Part shown: in pieces, positions 46,989-58,172 of the stretch
Position numbering within the stretch: position 1 is the stretch's first letter
Layout of the letters: every line of letters starts with the position of its first letter
NCBI GenBank assembly: GCA_049724395.1
Contig: JAUGWO010000024.1
Span: forward strand, 124,001 to 188,000
Reading direction: 5' to 3'
From: Spongospora subterranea f. sp. subterranea
Lineage: Eukaryota; Endomyxa: Phytomyxea; Phytomyxea; Plasmodiophorida
Length of the DNA: 64,000 bases
Notes under the pieces: model-generated
The model's database searches: none
Seen by the model: the letters and a program-made list of their open reading frames with translations, nothing else
Told to the model about the DNA's origin: nothing
Program-made: the position numbers and the translations under genes

Positions 46989-47789
46989 ATGTCTCGCGTG
47001 CTGTCAGGGCCCCAGTCGTAAGCAATATTCATCCCCTTTTACACATACGTATCTGATCACTCTCGTGAAGGTCGAGCGTCTGATTTTTTTGATGACATGT
47101 TCTGGTTTTCGTATTACAGGGGCCCTAGCTCTTGCGACATATGCGAAAGTTGTGCCTCTGGAGTTTCGAACATAGCTCATGCTTGCTGCAGGGAGATTTC
47201 CTCTGACGTGGCATGTTTATCACGCGCGGCGCTCTCTGTGGCCCATTTTACAACAAGAGTGGCTTGCGCTGAGTTGCGTTGCCTCAAAGACATCGCTTGC
47301 GCTGAGCTGACAATCTGTGATCATTTCTTGCATTGCCTTTGGGGCTCGGCACAAGCTTGCGCTGGCGCTGCTGGAAGTTGCCTTAGCGGGCTCTGTCAGA
47401 ATACTGGGCATTTGTGCGACGGTTGCTGTTCAGGATCGGGAGGCGGCCGTTCTTCGTCAGGGGGTGATGGAGAGGCGGTCGCCGCGGTGGGAACTGGGGG
47501 ATGTGTTGGATGTGCTGGATGCTGCCATTGGATTCACAATCTCTGTTGCGGTCACGCTAGTCAGCCGACCCACGATATCGTATCGCACTTGATTCGCGAG
47601 GTGTCGACCAAGTTCGCCATCTCCCATATGGCCGCTCACTCGACGTCACTCGCCGTTGCCTCTCCCGTGATCGCCGCTTCAGCTGCTGTTTCGGCTCCAG
47701 TCGGCGCCGGTCTTCTTCATATTGTTCCGATACTTCTTTGTTCAGTAGCACATATCAGCGTGATGGTTTGCAGTCGCAGTGATGAATAA
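46989..47789 (+). CDS. Cysteine-rich protein with C-terminal hydrophobic segment
   Basis: A short first exon (46989-47017, MSRVLSGPQ) joins at a phase-2 intron (47018-47119) to a long exon (47120-47789), giving 232 residues. The middle is extremely cysteine-rich with a recurring pattern: CDICESC, HACC, VACL, VACAELRCL, IACAELTICD, HCLW, SCLSGLC, LCDGCC. A glycine/serine linker, a second Cys cluster (CVGCAGCC...LCCGH) and a hydrophobic C-terminus (VGAGLLHIVPILLCSVAHI) follow, which could be a tail anchor. The repeated AxAxLxCL/D words suggest decapeptide-like internal repeats. No known family is recognised. It lies 70 bp after the predicted secreted ankyrin-type gene and may share its regulation, which is inference. 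Confidence 0.55.
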
Positions 47790-47873
47790 ATTGTGGGCCA
47801 GATCCGGCTTTTTCTCGATGGTGTTCCAGTGTTTATCAAGTAGCTTGTGCCGGTTCGCGCAACCTAAAACATT

Positions 47874-48110
47874 ATGAGCGGTGCATTGCTCTTTCTGACT
47901 TGCATCTTCTCCTCTTTGCCGTCAATCCTTGAGCATCCTCTAAGAAGTATCGGGCAATTGATCCTGAATCTGAAAATGAAACCTCTCAATCAATCAATAT
48001 CTGAGACTGGAATTAGGATGACCCGAGAATCAATAGTTCATCGGAACACAAATTTTTTGCCAAAAGTATCAGTCGTCTCAAGATTTTTGAAAGTTATCAA
48101 TCAACTCTAA
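47874..48110 (+). CDS. Possible small predicted secreted protein
   Basis: An open frame starting at an ATG (MSGALLFLTCIFSSLPSILE) has a hydrophobic leader and about 75 residues. No family or splice structure is seen, and no paralogue lies in the window. It may be chance. The stretch from 48111 to 48350 holds nothing I can name. Confidence 0.22.
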   Translation: MSGALLFLTCIFSSLPSILEHPLRSIGQLILNLKMKPLNQSISETGIRMTRESIVHRNTNFLPKVSVVSRFLKVINQL

Positions 48111-48359
48111 CATGCCGCATGGGGGTTGTTGAGAGTCCCATTGCTGGTTTAAATTGTTAATCAGTTCATTGCCATTGTTCATGAGATGGTGCAGGCGCGA
48201 TGACCCACGTGCACCAGCTAATCAAAGCGATCCCAACCAAGGGCGGTTATCCAACGTCATGTTGTTCAGTGTCGTGATTCGCCATTTCCTCTGTTTTTCA
48301 ACCTTCTCTAGAGCCAAAAAATAAATGAATCGCCGCTTGTACTAGAACCAGTTCCATTT

Positions 48360-49480
48360 CAGATTCGGCCGATCGGTGTGGTATTAACCGCCATCACGTT
48401 AACGAGTACGTTCTTTGAGAGGTTCATCTGTGTGTATGGATGTCCAAGACGAACTCTTACTGACCAGGGACATGGATGTCCAAGACGAACTCTTACTGAC
48501 CAGGGACAGAACATCATGTCGGTTGCTTTGGCAGAACTGACCAAACTGCTTTGGATACATCAGATGAGGCCAACGGCGTACAGTCTAAATTCAAATGGTT
48601 TTCGTTGGAAAGAATGCACGGGTTTCTAGTGCAACAATTACGTGCTCTGCTATCAAGATCGACCCATCGAAACTTGTATCAACACGTGCCTGGAATCATG
48701 TTCGCGTTCGTACAGGTGTCTCAAGAAGTTTAAAAGATACTCCATACCATTTACCATTTGGACGAGATCCTATCTTACTCTCGGATCTCATGATAACTGA
48801 AAATATGAATGCTATCTCGCCCATAGGGACTTTTCGTCTTCAACAAGGTCTGGTGGTCAGAAGGCGTAATAACCGATTCAATCGCGGAAGGAAGTTGGTT
48901 GATTACAAGGTTGGAGGTTTGGTCGACCGTCATTCTCCAGCTGTTCCCAAAGCAGTTATTAAGAAGCTTCATCGTCATTGGAGTGGACCGTGGCGTGATA
49001 CTTAAGTGCTAATTGATATTCTGTATCGAGTTCGAGACACCATGAATGGCAAGGAGGTTGTATTACATGTTCAAGGGATGCGACATGTTGGGAAATTTCA
49101 ACAGGGCTCTTCCGGTTCTGATACAGTTGCGCACGAAGCTGAAAACCGAGTTGACGCGGTGCCGGGTATGAAGTCGAGGAGAGAAGGCACGGCGTGGAGT
49201 ACGAGAAGGTTATTAAGTGGAAAGGATATGATGCATTGTGGAACCAACTCAACGATGCTGCGTTAGCGGCAATTCCTAACTTGTCGGTGCGAAAGAAGAC
49301 GACGGCGGTTTCTAATTACCTCCTCCTCGTCTTGGGGTGGTATGTTGGTGGAACGCCAGTTGACGTCACGAGGATGACTTCACAGGGTGATGTTGAAGTC
49401 CCAAATTCTGGATGAGTTACTTGAGTACAATGAAGTTTTCTTTTGCTCTTTCATGCGATCCACCTGATGATGATATTGGC
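48360..49480 (+). mobile_element. Ty3/gypsy fossil: integrase to chromodomain end
   Basis: The plus-strand reading has the integrase core (CPRRTLTDQGQNIMS, WIHQMRPTAY) and the PFGRDP block, and ends in a chromodomain-like KWKGYDALWNQL near 49194-49260. A 36-bp stretch within the integrase is directly duplicated (48438-48509). It is broken in several places. Its 3' end forms half of a tail-to-tail inverted arrangement with the next fragment. Confidence 0.65.
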
Positions 49481-49489
49481 AACCATCGA

Positions 49490-50010
49490 CATTCATCAAG
49501 TGAATCACCCAATTCCTCTCTATTGATTGTCGAGTAAAGAAAGAGTGAAAGAAAACTGTATAACACTCAATTAACTCAATGGGTATTACTCCAGGAATTC
49601 GGACGTTCATCATCACCCTGTGGAGTCATCTTCTTTACGTCGACTGGCGTTCCTCCAAAAATACCTCCCCAAGACGAGGAGATATTAACAAAAACCTCAG
49701 TCGTCTTTTTTCGCACCGACACGTTAGGCCGCTAACGCAGCATCGTTGAGCATAGAGATTGGTTTCCATGTGTTATACAATTCAACATATCCTTTCCACT
49801 TAATGAAAACTTCTCGTACTCCACGTGGTGTCCTCTGTTTCGCGGGTAGATCTCTGGATAGCCGAGCGATGGTTGCAACTTTGACCTGATGATAATCATC
49901 CCGACGGACAGTATGGCCTTCTGTTTTTTTTTTGCCAAAACGTTCTTTCCATGGTGGGCAAATCGATTTTTTTGTTCTCTGTCGGGCTCCTTTTGGCACG
50001 GGAGCAGTGC
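49490..50010 (-). mobile_element. Inverted partial copy of the same Ty3/gypsy 3' end (fossil)
   Basis: The minus-strand reading repeats the chromodomain end (FIKWKGYVELYNTWKPI, AALAA) and about 200 bp of the region after it. The matching plus-strand segment is 49244-49480, the inverted copy about 49500-49830. It is a broken remnant. The two copies differ at many positions, so the arrangement is not very recent. Confidence 0.6.
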
Positions 50011-50570
50011 TGGCATAATTGAGGTGTCAATAGCATGGATTGCATTGGTCGGGATTCGGAAGCACACCATCGAGTGAACACATCAGCCTTGACGATCATT
50101 GCGCCAACAACATGCTCCTGCAATCGTCAACAGACGCTAGTCCCAATCACATTCACCTTTTTGGGTCTATGAGCAATCAGCAGTGTTATTGGATCAACGC
50201 ATGTATATCGCCGATTCGATCACGAACGGTTTTTCGCTTTCAGATCCGTTATCAACCGTTTTGTGGATAGTCTCCTTAGATGCGAACGCCGTTGCACCCG
50301 TTCGCCTTCCTAGATGCAACAATGCAGCAGTGGGCGACGCTGAGTTGAGGGAATGGCGATTGGAGACGTTTTGCCCGTCCAACACTATGTTTCAGTCCCA
50401 ATATCACTATAATTATAACTGTCTGTAGGGACTTCCTCAAAGTAGCGTATGCCATATCATATCTCGCCTCAAAATTCAGGGAAATATCTACGCTGTTTTT
50501 TCCCCAAACGATTTCACACGCCAAAAACCACGATCGCTGTCACCGTACTAGTAAAGGGAGACGCCGACAA
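50011..50570. other. Intergenic stretch upstream of the RSPH14-like gene
   Basis: Short unrelated frames only. Nothing recognisable; it likely includes the promoter of the gene starting at 50575. Confidence 0.25.
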
Positions 50571-50574
50571 TACA

Positions 50575-52404
50575 ATGATGCCGCCAGCGTTCACCCCGTT
50601 CACGGCTTTGGTAGCTACCCTGCATGATCGGGCTCTCGCAATGGATGTGCTGCATAAGACGTTAGAATCGGTGGTGTCGTATATGGGAGATTCCGAACTT
50701 CATGTTGTCGCCGTCGACGCCGGAATCCTGTCGGATTTGCGGTTTTGGCTTAATCATTCCGAAGTGATCAAACGCTCTGACATCCAGATTGTCGTGTGGG
50801 TCATCATCGAGAAGCTCATGAACCTGTTTGATGGTCGCCAGGTGTTTCTCGACGAGGTTGGGATTCCGATTCACATTAGTCTTTTTTCATAACGTCACGA
50901 AACATATCGGTGCACTTGTGGAATGTTTGCCCCATGATCCTTTTTCACTAGAATATCATTCAACGTTGTTATTGTCTCGATGTCCGAAATGAAACCCAGT
51001 TGATCTTTCTATCTGTATCCTTGTCGGACCGCCTTCTCGCCGAGGCAGATATCCAGCAAAAATGGTTGAGTTTTGATGTTGCTGCTAAGTTCCGTCTTGA
51101 GATACATGTCATAATTTTAGTCTCCAATCGTTCTGGTGTAACAAACTTTAATGTGTTCAACCTGTTTGTTGTCACGTTATTGTTACCCGTCAAGTCATGG
51201 ATGGCATGTCTGCGCAACGTTTCACCAACTGCTCTCAGTTGGCGGTCTGACATTGATTTGCGCTGCGTTGATTTACGTTATCAATCATATCGCACTGGGG
51301 TTCGCACTATTTGTGTTACATGATACCTGTGTCAAATATTTCTCACCACTGATCATCATTATCAATACAGGTCGATGGTGTCGATCTCGTGCTGGGTTCG
51401 TTGTCGGATCCGAAATCTGTCGTCCGGCTTGCCACAGCACGGGCCCTATTGCGTCTTGCTGAGGGCCCCGATTCTTTCAGTGTTTTGCTGAAACAGTCGA
51501 AAGTTATCCCGCGTCTGCTGGTTATTCTTTTCGATAGTGACAGTCGAGTTGCATGCTGTGTAGCAGCGTCACTTGCATCTTTACTTCCATGTAACTTTCA
51601 TAATGGTTAGATTTGACCTGCGAACTCAGTTTAACATCAGATCGTGCACAATTACCCAATCCAGCTGATTACAAACAGCTGCTACATTTGATTACGCATT
51701 CAACGCAGAATGGCGATATTCTCAATGTGACAAGATGTATATGGAGCATGTCGAACTGCATTGAAGCTAAAGAGGCCATCATCGCAGCAGGAGCAATTCC
51801 CGTTTTGACGACGTTACTTACTCACGAAGTCAAGGCCATAGCTAGTGGAGCAGCTGGCGCTATTATGGCTTTGTCTGCGTCGATAAAAGGCAAGCAGGCT
51901 TCGATTGATTCTCCGAAGACTATTCCTACCCTATGCGATATTGTTCGTCGCACCAGTGACGACAGTCCATTGAGGACGAACGCTGCTATATGTTTACGCC
52001 ATATTTGCGAGCAAACCGAAGCTCTGCACCTGGTCGGTGCTCGACTGTTGCGCTATCCGTCAGTTCTTGGGCAAGTCCTTGGGCCGGCTGCAGTTTCAAG
52101 GATCATTGAGCCATACATCGTCGAAAAACGCGACCGTGCGTCGGTGGTAAAGGTCCTAGAAGCCTTGGTTCAAGATGAAGCTGGATGCAAAGCTGCTTTC
52201 GACTGCTTGAACGTAATTCCGTTTTTGTTTGATGCCGCAGCCGAAGATGACGGTTGCACCGCGGTTTTGCATCAAATATGCTCCAATTGCGCCCCGGCTA
52301 GGAAATACTTCAACTCGTTGGTACAGAAGCAACCCACTGTCCCCGCTGCCGTTGAGAGCGTTTTCCGCGATCTTGATTCCCTCAGCATTACATCCGCTTC
52401 ATAG
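50575..52404 (+). CDS. Armadillo-repeat protein, RSPH14-like (radial spoke component)
   Basis: Exon 1 (from 50575, MMPPAFTPFTAL) has AVDAGILSDLRFWLNHSE...FLDEVGIP, lining up with the N-terminal armadillo units of RSPH14. The main exons (about 51372-51608 and 51613-52404) read LGSLSDPKSVVRLATARALL, AGAIPVLTTLLTHE, ASGAAGAIMALSASIKGKQ and KTIPTLCDIV, close to the IPVLVTLLSD...AAGALMHATVTTEGK pattern of RSPH14. RSPH14 is a component of the axonemal radial spoke of motile cilia (family knowledge). Total length of roughly 350-450 residues is in the usual range. Exons between 50890 and 51370 could not be placed with certainty. Other armadillo proteins remain possible. Vasohibin follows 180 bp downstream on the same strand, so the two cilia-related genes may be co-expressed (inference). 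Confidence 0.65.
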
Positions 52405-52584
52405 TTTTATTATACAGCTTGATTATAATTTTAGCCATCCGTCCGGCACAGCAAAGATTCCCGCTGTGTTCTCTCTTTTCCATCAGGTCGCAATGATTGC
52501 GCTATTTTTGTAATCGGGCCGATAACGGAATATCCTTCACTCAACTCTGATAGAAGCACGCGCCATTCGCCTTGCCATCTACTG

Positions 52585-53487
52585 ATGGACCCGTTATCGC
52601 TTCCAACCTTGCCCTCGTCAGCGTCGACGAAGGTGCGTCTTCGTCTGATTCAGGACTTCATCGAACGGTTTGAATACAATCACACCGGGTTCAACTTCTT
52701 TCGGTCAGTTCGACCAACCATCCGAAAGCAGAATTTGAATTATGCAGTAGAATCAGCAAATCGCAATCAATGGTGTCAATGTTGGAGACAGTCCAGAGTA
52801 TGATCCGGGAGCCTTTGCCCATAAAATGTCTGGAAGCTTGCGCCATGGCCATGGTTTTGACGATGTCGGATGGGCTTATGACAAGGTGGCCACTACGGTT
52901 CCGCTCACGAGTGAATGGACTACGCTATTGGCATATCGTCTGCATGGTCGAAAGTGGTGAACGGTTCGGTGCTCTAGGATTGAGTCGCCGGCCCACGCTC
53001 GGATACAAACCTCTCGTATTACGACTCAATAGCTACACGTAATCAGATTTCTTTAGAAAATGATTTTGAATTGCGGCAGAAAGTTGTTTGTGCTTAACAT
53101 TATTCCACCATATTGCACTGAATCAAAGAAATAACCAAGTTTTTCTATTGGTGTTGCTAGTTGTTGCAGATTTCATTGAATCGTATTGCGCTTGTGGACA
53201 CCAAGTAGACCGGGTAACAATCGGTGCTCCATTCCCACGAGGTAAACCTTCATTGGTTTCCCGATATGGCTGTTATAAATGTTCTTGCAGAGGGCGATAA
53301 TGTTGAAGCGATCGATTGGGCCAATCTCGTATTACCGATCGATCGAATGTCGGGCGAAGATATTGATCGCGAGACACAAGCTTTTCGGCAATGCCGACAT
53401 CATATCGCTTTGATTCCTGTTAAAGAAAGTTCCAAAGCGCGCCGCAAGGTAAACAATAAACAATTGAGGGCAAGAGACCATGTTTGA
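52585..53487 (+). CDS. VASH: Vasohibin-type tubulin tyrosine carboxypeptidase
   Basis: Three or four exons. Exon 1 (52585-52694) ends in FIERFEYNHTGFNFF; a 45-nt intron in phase 2 leads to RISKSQSMVSMLETVQSM. The catalytic core follows: PIKCLEAC (the active-site cysteine), WHIVCMVESG (the histidine) and GALGLSRR (the serine). All three members of the vasohibin Cys-His-Ser triad are present and correctly spaced. A later exon carries VTIGAPFPR, and after a 48-nt intron AIDWANLVLPIDRM, equivalent to the conserved EQIEWKHSVLDV region. The length of about 270 residues matches the core of vasohibin without its disordered tails. The enzyme removes the C-terminal tyrosine of alpha-tubulin on stable and axonemal microtubules, usually with the partner SVBP, which is not visible here. 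The exon border near 53035-53175 is uncertain. Confidence 0.85.
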
Positions 53488-54180
53488 TTGAAACGATGGA
53501 TTGAAGCAGCAGTAAAATTTCTCTGTGTAGAAAACTACGATAAGATTGATCTTGAAACCCCATATGGCCCCCCAGATGGCAGACTTCAATTAGATGGCGA
53601 GGTTGTAGGTCTTTACGAACGACTACGCTGGTGATCGACGAATGCACGACTCAGGAGCCGTTCGTCCATTTCGAGCGACGTATTCGCATTCAGCCATTTT
53701 GCACGTTGCCCAGCTATTGTTCTACGTTCTCTGAAAATCTCTCGCCTTTCCTAGAGCTTCTTCTGTAGGGTGCCATAATTATTTTGTATTTCGAGCTTTG
53801 AAAAGTCACCCCAATGGTCCGTCGTCAAGCACCCCATCCGCGGGACCACCGAGTGTTGACGTCGTCGTATAACGACATTGGCCACTATGATTGCGGAAAT
53901 TCATTGCATACCCAGCTCTGTTTTGTGCCCTAGTAGATTGCTGAGCACCTCTTGAACCAAAAAGGATCTGCACCCATCCGATTAATGAATCTAGCATACC
54001 GGATTTCAAATCGACGAACAGAGAAATGGTCGGACACACCAACTGAATGACCGGGTTACCGTCACAGTGCCTGAGTGCGGCCTGTGACTCTGGTGCGTGT
54101 TTACTGTGTACATGCCTACTGTTACAGCCCACTGGATGTGCGACCTGGCGGCACGCACAAGGCGGTGGATCACTCAACAG
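53488..54180. other. Intergenic stretch between vasohibin and PIG-T
   Basis: Open frames on the minus strand (53806-54348) are antisense to the PIG-T start and have no motif. No supported feature. Confidence 0.3.
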
Positions 54181-57100
54181 ATGATCCTGATCGCAATCGC
54201 TTTGCTGGCCGCAATCGCCCCGGTATTGGCATTCGATGATGGCGAGCAGTTCCGGGAGCGCTTGTTGATCCGGCCATTGCCTGATCACAATGTCCTTCTT
54301 CATTTCGATTTCAACATGACCATTGATCGACGTAAACTCATTCAACATAAATCGCTTTTTTACAGTTTCGAAATCCCAACGGGTTCATTTTTTTTTTGTA
54401 ATGACTTTCTTACAATGGAGGTTGATCTGCCCCGCAACACTATCTCATCAATGTTCCTTCTAGTGTTAGATCCAGATGATGAACATTATCGCTTTTTCCC
54501 CAAATCAATCGCTCAAATCATCACCAAACATCAGGTCTGATTGCACATTCGTTTTTGCTTTTCACTTTCTTTTTCTTTTCATATTTAAATTGCGAGAGCG
54601 AGGTTGCTGTCATTTACCCGCTGAACATGGTTCTGCCATTACCTCGCGTCCAGTTTTCAACATAACTGGCCTGATTCCAACTGCTGTTTTCAGTAATCAC
54701 AGTTTAATCATCCAAATCCATGCTCCAGGTGGGCGAATTTGTTCTAAAATTAACGCAAGGGCGTTGGCGCTATGCCCATTGGGGCCTACCCGTAGTTCCG
54801 GCCCCGACCGGTGCCGAACTCATTGCCTGGGTTCATCGGCACGATTCCGACCCTACTGTTGGGTTAGTGTTAGAAACTGGTCACCTTTATCGTTCACCCA
54901 TCACTCTTCCTTTGATTTATACCTTACCCTTTCACGTCTGTTTTTTACAGTAGTCGCACCGTAATTACCTGTTTGTTTTCTCTCTTCAAAGTTGTTAGTC
55001 CAATGCTAACCTGTTGATAAGTGTTTGTTGAAAAGGGGTTGAAATTGATTTTCCTTTTAACTGTCCATTTTGACTGGATCAATGTCTAGATCTCAGCGCT
55101 GGTCGGGTGTTCAGCAATCATTAAGCGGTATGCTATGCGCCTCCCTACAGCAGTTGGGCAAGAATGTGCACACGTGTCGACGCGTTCCAGATTCAGCCAT
55201 CGCCCCCGAGTCGCGTCCGGTTTTTGTCAACACCTCGACTCACGAGACGTTTTATGGGGTCCTTCCACGTGAGGCCGTCTGCACAGAGGTAAACAGAATT
55301 CACAAATCGTTGTTAAAACCGTTTTAAATTTGTTCATCATTTCTGCCTCGCATACATTGCATTGCGCAAAACAACACATTTGGTGGCGAATGATTGTGTA
55401 CGAGTGCAAATATATCGAGTTGCCAATAATTTTTTCAAATTCGCATGTTGGGTTTTTTCTGTCTAATAAACTCGTATGACCCGATCACATTGCACTGACA
55501 CAATAATATGTTTTCTGAGCGTAAAAAAATGTTTTTTTCTCAGAATCTGACGCCATGGGCCAAACTGTTGCCCTGTCGTACTCGTGGCGGTTTAGGGAGG
55601 TTGCTGAGTCCGTTAGATTTGCACGATGCGTCCTACCACTCTATGGGCATTCATGTGTACTCCGAGACCAACGCTAACAATGAACAGCGAACGGTACATA
55701 GATAAAAAAACCCATCATGGTTTCGCTAACCCGTTACAATTCAGATTGCCCGATTCTTCCTGTCCGTAGTTTTGGATCCAACATACCTGTATAGGTCTAA
55801 AGGTTATCCTAATATTACTACTTCGTAAAGCGAGAGTTTCATATCGTGGGCCATTGTGTTGCATCTTCTGTCATTAGATTTCTTTGTCAATAGTCTCACT
55901 TTTTTTCCAGTTGATAGTAGGGTTCAATTCGGTTTTGTAAAGAATTCGTTTTTCGCGAGTTTTGCATATGAGAGTAATTGTTTCCCTTAATCTGCAAATA
56001 TATTGAATATGTTTGATCCAGTGTGGAGCTTACGTTCATTATTGCCTCACGCTACGCTCCCGATGCAATGCTCTCCGTACGGTTAAGTTAGCAGACAGTG
56101 TTTTACGTCAGGATAGTCAACTTCTGTTCAGAGTTAGCACTGAGTGTGAAGTCCATTTTGATGCAGTAAACGCGATCAATGCCAATGGTGCTACTCCTGG
56201 CCTAACTACTCCTGTTCCCATACGACGAACTGTACAATAATTCACTTTTCGGTTACCGTTTTTTTTTTCAATAGCGATTTCTTAGCTGGGTTTACAGTTA
56301 TGTAACAGAAGACGACAATTTGAAGTTCTCAACCGAATAATCTTTCCGGAGCATTGTCCCCGGGCTGCCTGGGGTTGTGTTTTTTTAACGTCCAAACGTT
56401 CTTACATTGTTTTATTAATATTATTATTATTTTTTAATTGCAATATTTTCATAGGGAAATGTGCTTGTATTCGATCCCACCGATTTTGATTTGTCATTTG
56501 ACCCTGGTCATGAATACCTGGCCAAGTTCCCGGTTCGGGACACGCCGATCGTTGTTCAGCGTTATGCTACGGGTCGCGGCCTGCAGTCCGGAGGTATCGT
56601 GAACACCGTCGTCAATTCCGGAAGCGTCGCTCGTAACGTTACCCTGTTTGATACGTTGCCATGGTAAGAATCAAGATTAACTTCGCATTATTTTCCTTCA
56701 AGATGCGTTTTGATTTTCATATGCTCTAGTTTTGTTTGGATTTGGGAGTCGGGGACCGGCAATACTGTTGGCAAGAAACGTTTGTCAATTCATGTGTAGC
56801 GTTTCAATTTTCTGGTGATTCTGTGTTCCCCAGTGATTTTATTCGCTGTTGGTTTTTTCATTAGCAGTTTCGATGCAGGGTTCTCTCTCATTTACAGTTT
56901 GACGCTGTAGGTATTTCCGTGTTTATTTCCACACGCTGTCGATGACAATAAACGGGAGCGTCATCGAACCCTCGTTTATGTCATTTCAGCCAGCTCGGCA
57001 GGATTCAAGCCCCAGTATGATCACGATCGAAGTCGAAATTCCTCCAATGTCGACCTGCCTCATATCAATGCAGTACGATAAGGTGTTTCTTCCCATCAAA

Positions 57101-57818
57101 GACTTCCCGTAAGTACAACTTTTGCTGAATTTATCGTGTTCTGTAATTTCGGTGCGCGATCTTCATGCTCAAAATTTGCCAGTTTTTAACTGATTTTTAG
57201 ACCCGACGTTGCGCGGGGATTCGATCTAGGCCCCGCTGTAGTCAACGTCGCCCCCAATGGTGTGTGATTTCTCGTCTGTTATCCTTCAACTTTTAATTGA
57301 TGCGCTCCTTAGGTCCTCGACTCTACACCGAATCGTTGATTGTGCTGTTCCCGGGCCCGGATATGTCTATGCCATTTAACGTAATCGCCTTCACCAGTAC
57401 TTTCCTCGCCTTCTTCTTTGGAACTATGGTAAGCCAGCAACAATATTCGAAGTTCGCCAACTACCAAGTTTCGTAAACGAGTTTTGGTATGATCGAAATT
57501 TCAATGTCTGAAAACTTTGCAACTCCGTTTTCCGTTCAGCTTTTCTGCTTAATGATATTCTTAAGTTTGGTTGACGTACTGCGGGTTTTTAAATCATTTA
57601 TATACGCGATCAAAGTTATTTTGTATATATTCGTAAATCCTCAGGTGTTTTTGATTTGAGATTCTGCGTTATGGTAGTTTAATGTATTATATCGCCATCC
57701 GACCGAATTATCGAGCCGCGAGCGTGGTGGTCTTCTGGTCAAGTTGATCCGTTTCCTAATTGGGAAGGGCAAAGCGATTGTGGCATCGCTCAAGGACGAT
57801 AAAATCAAACAGCGCTAA
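54181..57818 (+). CDS. PIGT: GPI transamidase subunit PIG-T (Gpi16)
   Basis: About ten exons follow the PIG-T sequence from end to end. The signal peptide MILIAIALLAAIAPVLA (start at 54181; an in-frame ATG at 54136 is the alternative) is followed by RLLIRPLPDHNVLLHFDF. Then come LKLTQGRWRYAHWGLPVVPA, SGMLCASLQQL, VLPREAVCTE, LTPWAKLLPCRTRGGL, YHSMGIHVY, QRYATGRGLQSGG, DTLPW, ITIEVEIPP, YTESLIVLFPGPDMSMPFNV and a final transmembrane span (IAFTSTFLAFFFGTMF) with a short cytosolic tail ending at 57818. PIG-T is the lumenal scaffold of the ER GPI transamidase (with PIG-K, PIG-S, GPAA1 and PIG-U), which attaches GPI anchors to proteins. The cysteine of CTENLTPW, which links to PIG-K in other species, is present. 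Introns here are longer than elsewhere in the window, up to about 320 nt. Confidence 0.92.
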
Positions 57819-58172
57819 CGCTGTCGTTAAAACCAACAATACAAATGTGTTTTGCATAATTAACCTGGAATGCATGTTAACTATTTTTTAGCACAAAAAA
57901 GCAGATGGCAGATCCTTTCTATACTAATGAGCCATTTTTGTACTCGGGCTTTCCAAGAGCAACGAAAAGCACTAAAATAAAAAATTAACATCATGGCTTC
58001 AGTTAATATGAATTCGTAACAAAAAATAAATAGAGTCAAGAAGAGAAGATAACCTGACCGATACAAACAGAAGTAAACTGCCAGCTATTATATTTAAAAG
58101 ACGGCGATACGTTGGGACTTCAATTCGCATGATATCAATCGATCTGCGGATGACTGATCGCCCCATAGATAC
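57819..58172. other. Convergent 3' intergenic region
   Basis: Lies between the 3' ends of PIG-T (plus) and PSMC3 (minus). A/T-rich, no open frame of interest; it must contain the two 3' untranslated regions. Confidence 0.3.

Noticed and set aside
53806-54348. 180-codon minus-strand frame before PIG-T
   Set aside because: Overlaps the PIG-T first exon antisense and shows no recognisable motif or splice structure.
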